Part shown: piece after piece, positions 42,661-51,782 of the stretch
Layout of the letters: the number at the start of each line of letters is the position of its first letter
How positions within the stretch are numbered: the stretch's first letter is position 1
DNA from: Syntrophobacterales bacterium
GTDB lineage: Bacteria > Desulfobacterota > Syntrophia > Syntrophales > UBA2210
Assembly: GCA_018433345.1 (NCBI GenBank)
Contig: JAHDRK010000016.1
Coordinates: forward strand, 1-57,312
Direction: 5' to 3'
Length of the DNA stretch: 57,312 bases
Notes under the pieces: model-generated
Told to the model about the DNA's origin: nothing
What the model saw: only the letters and a program-made list of their open reading frames with translations
Database searches by the model: none
Program-made: the position numbers and the translations under genes

Positions 42661-44945
42661 TCAAGAGAGTCCGCTGTCATTTTTCCGGTGTCGTGCAGGG
42701 TGTCGGGTTTCGGCCCTTCATCTACAGGATGGCCGTATTGCATGACCTCGCCGGTTTCGTGCAGAACCGGAGGGACGGCGTCGTGGTCGAGATCGAGGGA
42801 TCGGACCCGTCCATCGAGGCATTTCTTTCGGACGTTCGGAAACTCCTCCCACCCATTGCGGACGTAACCCGTCTCGTCACTGAGGAATCGCCCGTCCGGG
42901 GCGACGTGGAATTCCATATAACGGAAAGCGAGGCGGAGGGAACGGCCGACCTGCATATCACTCCTGACGCGGCCACCTGCAACGACTGTCTTGGGGAACT
43001 GTTCGACCCCACAGACCGACGGCACCGATATCCATTCATCAACTGCACAAACTGCGGGCCGCGGCTGACCATAATCAAAACCGTCCCCTATGACAGGGTC
43101 AATCGCTCCATGGCCTGTTTCCCCCTGTGCCCCGAATGCCTGAAGGAGTATAACGATCCCATGGACCGGCGGTTTCACGCCGAGCCTAACGCATGCCCCG
43201 CGTGCGGTCCACGCCTTAGTCTCCTTGACGGGGAGGGGCGCCTCTCTGAGTCACCGGATCCCCTGGAGAGCGCCTGCGACAAACTCCGTGAGGGCGCCGT
43301 CGTCGCCCTGAAAGGCCTGGGCGGATTTCACCTTTCAGTAGACGCCGGCAGCGACGCCGCCGTCAAGCGCCTGCGGTCACGCAAGTACAGGGAAGAAAAA
43401 CCCCTGGCCATCATGGTCAAAGACGCCGACTTCGCCGGAAGAATCGCGGAGATGAAAGAGGCCGAAATGCGTCTCCTGGAATCATTTCAACGCCCCATCG
43501 TCATCCTCAAGAAGAAGGAAGGAGCGCCTGTTTCAGAGGAAATCGCCCCGGGGATGGATACCCTTGGAATCATGCTCCCCTACACACCCCTTCAGCATCT
43601 CATCTTCGATCGAGGTTTCACGGCACTGGTCATGACAAGCGCAAACCAGAAGGACGAACCCATCTGCATCGGGAATCGCGAAGCCCTTGTCAGGCTGCAC
43701 GGCATAGCCGACTTCTTCTTGGTGCATAACCGGGACATTCTGGTTAGATGCGACGACTCCATCGCCATGACCGTCGCCGAGACTCCGGTACTCCTGAGAC
43801 GATCACGGGGGTATGTTCCGAAACCCATTGTCCTACGGGAACCGTACCCCGAAATCCTGGCTCTTGGACCCCACATGAAGACAACGGTCTGCATCCTGAA
43901 AAAAAATCTGGCCTTTTTGAGTCCTCACGTGGGTGACCTGGAGACGCCACAGGCGCGTGACTTCCTGGAAGAAAGCACGGACCTCATGTACAAGATCACC
44001 GGATGCCGCCCCTCCCGTGTCGCCTGCGATCTTCACCCGGGGTATCACACAACGAAGACGGCCCATGGCATGGAAGGTGTTGAATCGATTATCACAGTGC
44101 AGCACCATCATGCCCATATAGTCAGCTGCATGGCGGACAACGGCATAACCGGCCGGGTGATTGGGATCTCCATGGACGGCACCGGCTACGGATCGGACGG
44201 GCACGCCTGGGGCGGAGAATTTTTGATTGCCGATGAGTGTAACTTTACACGACAGGGGCATCTGTCTTACTTTCCGCTTCCCGGCGGAACTGCGGCCATC
44301 CGGGAACCCTGGCGCATCGGCGCCGTCCTGTTGAAGGAAACCTTCGGAGACCAGTGGAGGGATTACGCGCGCAAACTGCGCATTATTCCTGAAGAGCGTT
44401 ATTACCCCTTGATAGATGCGATCACGCACAGGGAAATCAACAGTCCGCTGACCTCCAGTCTTGGCAGATTGTTCGACGGGTTTGCTTCCCTTCTGGGCAT
44501 CCGGGGAGAGGTCTCCTTCGAGGGACAGGCCGCCATGGAGATGGAGGCGGCGGCAAGCGGATGCCCCGCGGAACCCCTTCCATTTCTCATAAGGACGGGG
44601 GAGGAAGGCGACCTTCTCGATTTTACCCCCGCCGTCAGAAGGTTGGTGGAGCTCCGCCTCACCGGATCGCCCACGAAGTCCTTGGCTGCGGCCTTCCATC
44701 TTTGCCTGGCAAAGGCATTCCGTGAAATGGCCGAGCGCATCCGCATGGCCACGGGACTCAACCGGTCGGTCCTGAGCGGAGGTTGTTTTCAAAACCGTCT
44801 CCTCCTGGAAGGGTGCCTCGAGGAATTGCGGGATGCAGGGTTCGATGTATTCATGCATCGACAGGTACCCCCCAATGACGGAGGAATTTCCCTCGGCCAG
44901 GCGGTCAGCGCCGGCGCCAGGGTGAAGGCCGGGTTGCCCTTGTAA
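42657..44945 (+). CDS. hypF: Carbamoyltransferase HypF
   Basis: The 762-residue protein shows, in order, an acylphosphatase domain (GVVQGVGFRPF), two zinc fingers with C-x2-C-x18-C-x2-C spacing (CNDC/CTNC and CPEC/CPAC), a YrdC-like domain (LKGLGGFHLSVDA) and a Kae1-like domain (QHHHAHIVSCM, GISMDGTGYG). It makes the carbamoyl donor for cyanide ligands. GTG start at 42657 overlaps the hypB stop. Confidence 0.96.
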   Translation: MIKRVRCHFSGVVQGVGFRPFIYRMAVLHDLAGFVQNRRDGVVVEIEGSDPSIEAFLSDVRKLLPPIADVTRLVTEESPVRGDVEFHITESEAEGTADLHITPDAATCNDCLGELFDPTDRRHRYPFINCTNCGPRLTIIKTVPYDRVNRSMACFPLCPECLKEYNDPMDRRFHAEPNACPACGPRLSLLDGEGRLSESPDPLESACDKLREGAVVALKGLGGFHLSVDAGSDAAVKRLRSRKYREEKPLAIMVKDADFAGRIAEMKEAEMRLLESFQRPIVILKKKEGAPVSEEIAPGMDTLGIMLPYTPLQHLIFDRGFTALVMTSANQKDEPICIGNREALVRLHGIADFFLVHNRDILVRCDDSIAMTVAETPVLLRRSRGYVPKPIVLREPYPEILALGPHMKTTVCILKKNLAFLSPHVGDLETPQARDFLEESTDLMYKITGCRPSRVACDLHPGYHTTKTAHGMEGVESIITVQHHHAHIVSCMADNGITGRVIGISMDGTGYGSDGHAWGGEFLIADECNFTRQGHLSYFPLPGGTAAIREPWRIGAVLLKETFGDQWRDYARKLRIIPEERYYPLIDAITHREINSPLTSSLGRLFDGFASLLGIRGEVSFEGQAAMEMEAAASGCPAEPLPFLIRTGEEGDLLDFTPAVRRLVELRLTGSPTKSLAAAFHLCLAKAFREMAERIRMATGLNRSVLSGGCFQNRLLLEGCLEELRDAGFDVFMHRQVPPNDGGISLGQAVSAGARVKAGLPL

Positions 44946-45006
44946 TGACAAGAATGACCATATGCCGACAAAGGTTTTTGTATAGGCAAACAGAAAGGTT
45001 GGACAG

Positions 45007-46017
45007 ATGAAAGATGATATCATCCTACTCGGCCATGGCGACGGCGGCATGCTTAGCCATAAACTGGTCACGGAGAAATTCCTGCCCCTCTTTGCGAACA
45101 GCTACCTGGAGCGACTGGAGGACGCCGCCGTTTTCGATATAGGATTAGAAAGGGTGTGTTTTTCCACGGATTCCTACGTCGTCAATCCCCTCTTTTTCCC
45201 CGGCGGCGATATTGGATCTCTTGCCGTCCATGGCACCGTCAATGATTTGTCCATGTGCGGGGGCATGCCACTCTTTATGAGCGCCGGATTTATCCTGGAG
45301 GAAGGGTTCCCCATGGAAAACCTGGAAAAGATAATCGAATCCATGGCGAAGGCGGCGAATGGGGCGGGTGTAAAAATCGTCACCGGAGATACCAAGGTCG
45401 TCCCGCGGGGATCAGCCGACGGTGTTTTTATCAATACGACCGGGATCGGTATTGTCCGGTACGAGGGCGCGATCTCCATCGAAAGCATCGTCCCCGGCGA
45501 TGCGGTGATCGTCAACGGCACCCTAGGGGATCACGGCGCCGCCATCTTGGGCGCGCGGGAGGGACTCGGCCTGGATACGGAGATCCTGTCAGACTCGGCG
45601 CCTCTTAACGGACTCGTTTCGGAAATACTTGAGATAAGCCCCCATGTTCACTGCATGCGTGACGCCACCCGAGGGGGGCTGGGTGCGATCATGGCCGAGA
45701 TAGCCGACCGGTCGAGATGCGAAATCGTCCTCGAAGAACGGAACATCCCCGTCAAGGAGGCCGTAAAGGGGATCTGCGAAATCCTGGGCTTCGATCCACT
45801 CTTCCTGGCGAACGAGGGCAAGATGGTCGTCTTTTGTCCAAGGACCGAAGCGATGAAGGTATTGGAGACCATGAAGGCCCATCCCCTCGGAAAGGATGCC
45901 GCCGTCATCGGAGATGTGGTCAATAAGAACGGTGGACGCGTCGTCTTAAACACGTTGATCGGCGGCTCCAGGGTCATCGATCTGCCCGTGGGTGAGCTTG
46001 TCCCCCGTATCTGCTAA
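45007..46017 (+). CDS. hypE: Hydrogenase dehydratase HypE
   Basis: The 336-residue PurM-like ATPase begins with GHGDGGMLSHKLV, includes TDSYVVNPLFFPGGDIG, and ends PRIC, whose C-terminal Cys carries the carbamoyl group from HypF that is dehydrated to cyanide. It is last in the hydrogenase-hyp run. A short GGGATCGATCCC palindrome (46038-46049) lies in the convergent gap before nikR, but no T-run follows it. Confidence 0.96.
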   Translation: MKDDIILLGHGDGGMLSHKLVTEKFLPLFANSYLERLEDAAVFDIGLERVCFSTDSYVVNPLFFPGGDIGSLAVHGTVNDLSMCGGMPLFMSAGFILEEGFPMENLEKIIESMAKAANGAGVKIVTGDTKVVPRGSADGVFINTTGIGIVRYEGAISIESIVPGDAVIVNGTLGDHGAAILGAREGLGLDTEILSDSAPLNGLVSEILEISPHVHCMRDATRGGLGAIMAEIADRSRCEIVLEERNIPVKEAVKGICEILGFDPLFLANEGKMVVFCPRTEAMKVLETMKAHPLGKDAAVIGDVVNKNGGRVVLNTLIGGSRVIDLPVGELVPRIC

Positions 46018-46075
46018 AGATCCATGCTTCTCCGGGCGGGATCGATCCCTATGATCGTGGCGCGACGCGATTCGA

Positions 46076-46492
46076 CTATTCGATCGCCTTTCCCGTGCTG
46101 GACATGTTCAAGGTTTCGTGCCGGACACCCTTCACGGACTTGAGGGTGTCCGAAAGTCGCTGAACATCTCCGGCCCTGCCTCTCACGGCTATGATCTCAC
46201 AGCAGTTGTGACGATCCAGGTGAATATGTTGGGTTGAAATGATGGTATCCAGAAATTCGTGCTGGATGTCGTTTATCTTGTTCAGGACCGCTCGCTGGTG
46301 ATGGTCGTACACGATGGTAACCGCCCCCACCACCTCCCGACCTTTCTCCCACTCCTCCCTCACGAGTTCTTGTCGGATAAGATCACGTATGGCCTCGGAG
46401 CGATTTGTATATCGTCTCGCCTTGATGAGGCGGTCAAATTTCTCGAGAAGTGATTTGTCCAACGAAACTCCGAACCTGGCTATCTCCGACAT
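46076..46492 (-). CDS. nikR: Nickel-responsive regulator NikR
   Basis: The 138-residue protein has an N-terminal ribbon-helix-helix (ARFGVSLDKSLLEKFDRLI... NRSEAIRDLIRQ) and a C-terminal ACT-like domain with nickel ligands H78, H89, H91 and C97, matching in spacing H76, H87, H89 and C95 of E. coli NikR. It represses nickel-import genes when nickel is abundant. It lies downstream of the nik importer genes on the same strand, with its own putative operator at 46501-46527. Confidence 0.96.
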   Translation of the reverse strand: MSEIARFGVSLDKSLLEKFDRLIKARRYTNRSEAIRDLIRQELVREEWEKGREVVGAVTIVYDHHQRAVLNKINDIQHEFLDTIISTQHIHLDRHNCCEIIAVRGRAGDVQRLSDTLKSVKGVRHETLNMSSTGKAIE

Positions 46493-46500
46493 CCCCGCAC

Positions 46501-46527
46501 CTACGGTGTAATATTCTTGATCCGTAG
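46501..46527. promoter_or_regulatory. Candidate NikR operator upstream of nikR
   Basis: CTACGG (46501-46506) and CCGTAG (46522-46527) form perfect 6-bp arms separated by 15 bp, a 27-bp overall span very close to the 28-bp GTATGA-N16-TCATAC geometry of E. coli NikR. It begins eight bases upstream of the nikR ATG, so autoregulation is likely. Confidence 0.5.
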
Positions 46528-46662
46528 CATAACAAAAACCGAGTTACAACTTGATTATGCAGCCGCCGCTTCAAAAAATACCGCTTATCCAGAACAGCCC
46601 GTCATGACTGAGACCCTGTTTTAGCGGCGCCTGAGTAGGAGGCTTCAGCGGTGAGCTTTTTA

Positions 46663-47406
46663 TCATTGGGGGTATTCGTCGTCATGTCGATGGTAGTATT
46701 CGCCGCCGGGATGAACATGGACGTGAGTATGAGGAATGACAAGATCCGTCTTGCCGAGGCGCCCCTCGTCGAGACCGTAAAAGGTATCGGTGATCCGTGA
46801 CATAAAATCCATGTCGTGTGAAGTTGCCAGCACCGTCAGGTCGAGTTTCGACAATAACTCCGCGAGACGGGTCTTTGTCTCCCGATCCAGGCCGGCAGTG
46901 GGTTCATCGAGGATCAGCGCCTCCGGATCCATGGCAAGGACACTCGCCAGCGCGACCAGCTTTTTCTCGCCGTGGGAAAGCTTGTGGGAAATTCTGTTCT
47001 CGAAGCCGTCTATTCCCAAGATCTGGAGGACCCTTTGAACAATCTCCGCCGCTTCCACCGCCGTTTTCCCCAGGTTGAGCGGCCCGAAGGCCACGTCCTC
47101 CTTCACGGTGGGGCAGAAGAGCTGATCCTCGGCGTTCTGAAAGAGAAAACCGATTCTCCGGCGGACATCGAGGAAGTCCCGTTCCTTTCGAACAGGTCGG
47201 CCGAAAATGGCGATGTTCCCGGACGACGGCCTGATGAGGCCCATGATGAGATGGAAGAGCGTGGTTTTCCCGGCTCCGTTTGCACCGATGATCCCGATCC
47301 TCTCGCCCCGTTTTACCACGAGGTCCACCCCCTCGAGGACGACGGGTGCCCCCGGGTATGAGTAGGCGACGCCGGTTATCTCGATGATCCTTTCACCCGT
47401 CGGCAT
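46663..47406 (-). CDS. nikO: ECF nickel transporter, ATPase NikO
   Basis: The 247-residue ABC ATPase has Walker A GANGAGKTT, signature LSHGEKK, Walker B ALILDEPTAG and a His-rich C-terminal tail starting HTHVHVHPGG. The tail suggests nickel buffering. The family ATPase serves Ni or Co importers (CbiO/NikO); the neighbouring hydrogenase and nikR support nickel. ATG at 47406 overlaps the nikQ end by 14 bp; the longer upstream frame is inside nikQ. Confidence 0.92.
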   Translation of the reverse strand: MPTGERIIEITGVAYSYPGAPVVLEGVDLVVKRGERIGIIGANGAGKTTLFHLIMGLIRPSSGNIAIFGRPVRKERDFLDVRRRIGFLFQNAEDQLFCPTVKEDVAFGPLNLGKTAVEAAEIVQRVLQILGIDGFENRISHKLSHGEKKLVALASVLAMDPEALILDEPTAGLDRETKTRLAELLSKLDLTVLATSHDMDFMSRITDTFYGLDEGRLGKTDLVIPHTHVHVHPGGEYYHRHDDEYPQ

Positions 47407-48139
47407 ATACGACCCCCGCGAGAAACAGACCCAACACGAGAAGAGAAAGGGCGTCCCGCCATGCAAAGCGGTCCTCCTCGATTTGAGGAAACCTGCCGTT
47501 GAAACCCCTGCAGAGCATTGCCGAACGCACCCTTTGGGCCCGGTCAAAACCGTTCACCAACAGCATACCCACGAGGTAGGCGTAACTCCTGTAGGTATGC
47601 AGATTCGATGCGGGCCTGAAGCACCGAACCTTCATGGCCCTTGCCAATCTGGTATATTCTCCATGGATATCCTCAATGTAACGGTAGGTGAGAAAAAAGA
47701 GACACGTGATCTTGTCGGGGATCTTGAGGCCGGTCATGGCATGTGTCATGGCAATGACTCCGGTGGATGTCATGAAGGCGATTAGTGCCAGCATGATGGT
47801 GTTGGATCGCAAGGTGAGGACCATCATGTAGGACACGCCTTCCCTGGTGACACTCGCTGGCCCCAGTGTCAAAACCTCCTCTCCCGGGATACCCCAGGGA
47901 ACAAATAGCCATAGAAACAGTAGAAAAAGATTTAAGATAAACATGCGCAAAAGGAGTGATCCTGCGCTGATTCGAGACAAGAAGACCAATAGAAGTGAAA
48001 AGGTGAAGGATAACAGCAATACACCCATCGTCTGGAGGACGGCTACGACCACTGAGAATGCGACCACCCCCAGGAGCCTTGTACGAGGGCTCAACACGGC
48101 GAGAAGTGATCTGTCGACGTGTACCGGTTCCCAGTCCAT
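47393..48139 (-). CDS. nikQ: ECF nickel transporter, transmembrane protein NikQ
   Basis: The 248-residue integral protein (CbiQ/NikQ, PF02361) has several membrane helices and the coupling segment LARAMKVRCFRPASNLHTYRS and ERAQRVRSAMLCRGFNG-like AMLCRGF motif that contacts the ATPase. It starts four bases after the nikL stop. It is the energy-coupling T component. Confidence 0.92.
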   Translation of the reverse strand: MDWEPVHVDRSLLAVLSPRTRLLGVVAFSVVVAVLQTMGVLLLSFTFSLLLVFLSRISAGSLLLRMFILNLFLLFLWLFVPWGIPGEEVLTLGPASVTREGVSYMMVLTLRSNTIMLALIAFMTSTGVIAMTHAMTGLKIPDKITCLFFLTYRYIEDIHGEYTRLARAMKVRCFRPASNLHTYRSYAYLVGMLLVNGFDRAQRVRSAMLCRGFNGRFPQIEEDRFAWRDALSLLVLGLFLAGVVYADG

Positions 48140-48143
48140 TATC

Positions 48144-48734
48144 TCATCCCTCTTTTCCGCGTACCTTGAAATACATAAAAAGACCGGCCAGGCCCACTAT
48201 GTATCCTATGCCGCCGATTATGTCGGCAAGGGAGGTCCTCCTCTCCCGTAAAAGGGCCACTTCGCGCGCCAAGGGGGCCAGCTTCCTGTCCAACTCTTCG
48301 GAGACGATGGCCCTGATGCGGTCTTCGATAACCGCTCCTTCAGCGGACGGCAAGGCGGCGCCCGAGGTTTCCTTTTTTATGCCGCCGGGAACGAGGGTGT
48401 CCCCCGCTCCATCGAGAATACACTCCACCCGGTGTCCCATGGAAGCGGTAAGAACGATCCGAATGGCCGGGAGGGCGGGCGCGGGAAAGGTGAAAAGACC
48501 GTTCTCGTCGGTCCTCCCCTCCAGCACCTTGGCGCCGTCTTTCGCGAATACCTCTACAAGGGAATCTCGCGCCTTCTTGCCGTCGGCGAAATACCCCTCC
48601 ACATGTACCTTTTCTCCTTCCAGATAAGCAAAAACCATTACCCTGTGGGCATCTGCGCGGTCTACAAGGGTGGAACCCATCATAAATAAAAGAAAAATCG
48701 CCGCGCAAAGATTCATTAGCCTATTTTTCAGCAT
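48144..48734 (-). CDS. nikL: ECF nickel transporter, auxiliary protein NikL
   Basis: The 196-residue protein has an N-terminal hydrophobic signal/anchor, an exported beta-domain (HRVMVFAYLEGEKVHVEGYFADGKKARDSLVEVF), a coiled-coil stretch, and a C-terminal membrane helix (IGGIGYIVGLAGLFMYF). It matches NikL, a component of some Ni ECF systems together with NikK. Overlaps the nikM end by 7 bp. Confidence 0.88.
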   Translation of the reverse strand: MLKNRLMNLCAAIFLLFMMGSTLVDRADAHRVMVFAYLEGEKVHVEGYFADGKKARDSLVEVFAKDGAKVLEGRTDENGLFTFPAPALPAIRIVLTASMGHRVECILDGAGDTLVPGGIKKETSGAALPSAEGAVIEDRIRAIVSEELDRKLAPLAREVALLRERRTSLADIIGGIGYIVGLAGLFMYFKVRGKEG

Positions 48735-49336
48735 ACCCCCACCTCGATTATTTCAGGCTTTGCCTTTCTGAGAAACAGGAGCGCAAATGCCGTGATGAGC
48801 CCCTCGATCACCATCACCGGAACGTGGACCGCCAGGATCACCTGCGCGGCCACGAGAAAACCCCTTTCCGTCAGCAAGAGCGTTAGCACCACGGCGGCGA
48901 TGCTGAGCATCAGCGACAGGAACCCGCAGGCAAATCCGGCTATTGCGATTCTTCTGATGTCACCGCTCTTGACCAGTCCCCTGAAGAGGTAATAACAAAG
49001 GACGGCTGGAAGGGCCATGTTCACCGTGTTGACTCCCAGCGACGTGATCCCCCCGTATTGGAACAGCACCCCCTGAAGCAGGAGGGCGATCATGATGGCC
49101 GGAAAGGCCGCCCACCCGAGAAGCAGCCCCATGAGCCCGTTGAGAACCAGGTGAACACCGGCAGGACCGACAGGAATATGTATCAGCGAGACCACGAAAA
49201 AGGCCGACGAAAGGACTCCCACCTTGGGAATGTTCTCTGTTTCGATTTTCTTCGTGCCGTACGCCACACCGGCCACAGCCAAAAACATCCCCGCAGCAAG
49301 GACCGGGGGCGAACAGATACCTTCCGATATGTGCAC
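48728..49336 (-). CDS. nikM: ECF nickel transporter, substrate-binding NikM
   Basis: The 202-residue membrane protein starts MHISEG, where His2 belongs to the family Ni/Co site, and contains HIPVGPAGVHLVLNGLMG and QYGGITSLGVNT typical of CbiM/NikM. GTG start at 49336, three bases after nikK. Cobalt specificity is less likely given NikK/NikL and the hydrogenase context. Confidence 0.92.
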   Translation of the reverse strand: MHISEGICSPPVLAAGMFLAVAGVAYGTKKIETENIPKVGVLSSAFFVVSLIHIPVGPAGVHLVLNGLMGLLLGWAAFPAIMIALLLQGVLFQYGGITSLGVNTVNMALPAVLCYYLFRGLVKSGDIRRIAIAGFACGFLSLMLSIAAVVLTLLLTERGFLVAAQVILAVHVPVMVIEGLITAFALLFLRKAKPEIIEVGVC

Positions 49337-49339
49337 CGT

Positions 49340-50095
49340 TTACTCCATATCGTGGAACTTCACCCAGATAACGGCGCCCAGCTCCACCTCTTTGCCCTCG
49401 ATCTTTTCGTTTGAGGTATTCAGGGCGGCGAATCCCCACCATCCGGCCTTTGGGGCGGCGTAGGTAAAGACGCCGTTGATATCTGTCTTTACAACCTGGG
49501 TGATGAATACGTCGTTGGTCGCCCTGTACTTTTTGCCCCGGTTGAAGTATTCCACTTCCACCTCGCAGTTCGGCACGGGTTTCCCATGGAGCAGCACGAG
49601 GCCCTGGAAAACGTTTCCCGAGTACATCCCGAAGGGCCTTGAAAGCGGAACGATCTCCGTCTTAAGCCCTGCGGGAACATCCCAACCCTCTTCCAGACCG
49701 AAAACAGGCACTATAACTTTCGTGTAGTGGATGATGTAGGTATCTTCGGCCGGTTCCAGATAGGGCCGCGGTTCCATAAAGAAGGTATAGACACCGGGAC
49801 GAGTGAAGGTATAGAGTGCCTCCCACGCCTTGTGACCGAGAATTTTCCTTTCGACAAGGGTATTCGACAAATCGGTCTCATCGCCACCCATGATCACACC
49901 GAACCGAACCGGTCTTTCCAAGGGCATCCCCTTCATTTCGAAGGGGTGGGCAAACATGAGATCGAGCACCACCACCGCTGAATCGGTCTCCGAAATTATG
50001 TCCTCGGAAGGAATGACCATGCCGAAATGGGATTGCGCGGGGGGGACAAAAACAAGTAAGGCGAACAGAGTGATAAAGGGGATTTTCTTGAACAT
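49340..50095 (-). CDS. nikK: ECF nickel transporter, DUF4198-type periplasmic component NikK
   Basis: The 251-residue protein has a signal peptide ([22 protein letters not shown]) and a DUF4198 domain: [11 protein letters not shown], later [19 protein letters not shown] and [10 protein letters not shown]. NikK proteins are periplasmic partners of NikMNLQO importers. The ATG at 50095 follows AAGGAG by nine bases, so I discard the longer frame. It is first gene of the nik operon. Confidence 0.88.
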   Translation of the reverse strand: MFKKIPFITLFALLVFVPPAQSHFGMVIPSEDIISETDSAVVVLDLMFAHPFEMKGMPLERPVRFGVIMGGDETDLSNTLVERKILGHKAWEALYTFTRPGVYTFFMEPRPYLEPAEDTYIIHYTKVIVPVFGLEEGWDVPAGLKTEIVPLSRPFGMYSGNVFQGLVLLHGKPVPNCEVEVEYFNRGKKYRATNDVFITQVVKTDINGVFTYAAPKAGWWGFAALNTSNEKIEGKEVELGAVIWVKFHDME

Positions 50096-50452
50096 GGAAG
50101 GGCTCTCCTTGCGAATAATAGAAGTAAACCTATACCATTGCATCCGGGGAGAAACAAGGAAAAATATTATTTTTTTAAATATCGTAACACCAAAACCCCC
50201 TTTTCTAAAAACGTAAACATGGATGTAATGAATCATGGCCTATGTGAAACGCTTCCGCTCAGGGCGGCGGAACAAACTCTGTCAAATACTTTCGCCACGT
50301 CTTGCCGGCCTGGAAATTATTCGAGCGACACCCATGATATTGGCAATGAACCGCCGAATCGTATATATAGAGGCAACCTACACACACCGATCACCGCCCC
50401 TGGACGCGGTAATCGTTTTTCGGCAATGAAAGAAAAGCAAAGGAGTCTCACC
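50096..50452. other. Divergent promoter region of nikK and the alcohol dehydrogenase
   Basis: This 357-bp gap must drive nik genes leftward and the dehydrogenase rightward. It holds an AT-rich stretch (50159-50182) and, within 50184-50190, GTAACAC, but no complete inverted repeat like that at nikR. No convincing ORF. Confidence 0.4.
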
Positions 50453-51463
50453 GTGAAAGCAGCAGTATTGAGAGGACCCGAAACAATAAGAACGGAAACC
50501 GTCGATGATCCCTCCGTACCCGACGACGGCGTCGTCATCCGCGTCAGGGCTTGCGGAATATGCGGTTCGGACATTCACGTCTATAAGGCCGGAGAGCCGG
50601 TGGGCACCGTCTTCGGCCACGAATTCAGCGGAGACGTGGTCGAAGTAGGCAAAAACGTCAAGGGTGTCGAAGTGGGGGAACGTGTCACCGCCGTGGGCTT
50701 CCGCCCATGCGGCAAATGTTTCTGGTGCGTTCGGGGCAAATCCCATCGTTGTTCCGACATGGCGCTCACGGGCTACCAATTGCCGGGTGCCATGGCCGAG
50801 TACGTGGCCGTTCCCATCGCCATCCCCGACCGGACCGTCTTTAAGCTGCCCGATGAAATGACCTATGAAGACGGCGCCACGGTCGAACCCCTGTCCATAT
50901 CTCTTTTCTCCGTCAAGCGGGGGCAACCGAAGGAGAGTGACACTGTGGCCGTTCTCGGTCTTGGCGTGATCGGCCTCAATGCCATCTTGGTCCTGAAGGC
51001 CCTGGGCGTCTCCCGGATTCTCGCGAGCGGCCGCAGGCCCTCACGCCTTGAAGCCGCCGGGCTTTGCGGGGCCCATCTGGTTATCGACGCTGCGAAAGAG
51101 GACGCCCTTGCAGCCATAATGGATGCGACCGGCGGCATGGGAGTCGATTGTGTCGTCGAATGCGCCGGATCACCGGTCACCTTCGAACAGGCCGTCGAGA
51201 TGGCAAAGGGTGGCGGTTCGATACTCTTGGTGGGAATTTTCGAGGAACCCCTTCTTTGGGACCCCCGCAAGGTCATCGCGAAAAACCTAAACCTCATAGG
51301 CTGTCTGGGAGGCAATTTCCCCGGCGCCATCGAGCTTATAAGGTCGGGGAAGGCGGTCACCCGTCACTTCGTCACCCATCGTTTTTCACTGGACGAAGCG
51401 GGAGAAGCCTTCCGGGTGCAACACAAGGACAAAGATGCCATAAAGGTCATGATCATTCCTTAA
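50453..51463 (+). CDS. Zinc-dependent medium-chain alcohol dehydrogenase
   Basis: The 336-residue protein has catalytic zinc residues in CGICGSDIH and GHEFSGDVVEVG, the structural-zinc cysteines CGKCFWC...C, and the NAD-binding GLGVIGLNA. It resembles threonine/sorbitol dehydrogenases and acts in the cytosol on an unknown polyol or alcohol. GTG at 50453 is chosen since AAAGGAG precedes it by seven bases and homology starts there, although the frame opens 105 codons earlier. Confidence 0.9.
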   Translation: MKAAVLRGPETIRTETVDDPSVPDDGVVIRVRACGICGSDIHVYKAGEPVGTVFGHEFSGDVVEVGKNVKGVEVGERVTAVGFRPCGKCFWCVRGKSHRCSDMALTGYQLPGAMAEYVAVPIAIPDRTVFKLPDEMTYEDGATVEPLSISLFSVKRGQPKESDTVAVLGLGVIGLNAILVLKALGVSRILASGRRPSRLEAAGLCGAHLVIDAAKEDALAAIMDATGGMGVDCVVECAGSPVTFEQAVEMAKGGGSILLVGIFEEPLLWDPRKVIAKNLNLIGCLGGNFPGAIELIRSGKAVTRHFVTHRFSLDEAGEAFRVQHKDKDAIKVMIIP

Positions 51464-51782
51464 GGGGCAGGAAGAGGCATGGACGGGGCGTCAACAGCTT
51501 CGGTCGGTTCTCCGTCTTGATAGCGTACCGACCATGGAAACCTGTCGCCGCTCCTCAACCATTTCCCGGGCCTCTTGAAGAACGAACAGACACCCCTATC
51601 GTAGGAAGTTCGCGGGACCGATTCCCGGGGATCGCAACTTTTCTTGACCATACTCGGTCTATCAGGTAAAAGGAAACTTCCGGGGGATGGATGTGAAGGC
51701 ATCTGTCCCCCGGCCAATGTTTATACAAGAGCCAGTGATGATAGGCGGCATGCCGCGAAAGGATCATGCAAAGGACGGCGGG
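51464..51782 (+). other. Intergenic region
   Basis: This 319-bp gap follows the alcohol dehydrogenase and precedes the DUF364 gene. Frames running into the DUF364 gene from 51687 exist, but I see no ribosome site or family match there. No terminator, repeat or promoter is evident. Confidence 0.4.

Noticed and set aside
43833..45071. 412-codon minus-strand reading frame opposite hypF
   Set aside because: It lies wholly antisense to hypF, which has every expected domain, and its translation matches no family; high GC in third positions creates such frames.
50184..50190. GTAACAC as a half NikR site before nikK
   Set aside because: No symmetric partner at suitable distance, so it cannot be distinguished from chance.
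50138..50452. N-terminal extension of the alcohol dehydrogenase frame
   Set aside because: No ribosome site or homology; a strong AAAGGAG precedes the GTG at 50453 where the family begins.
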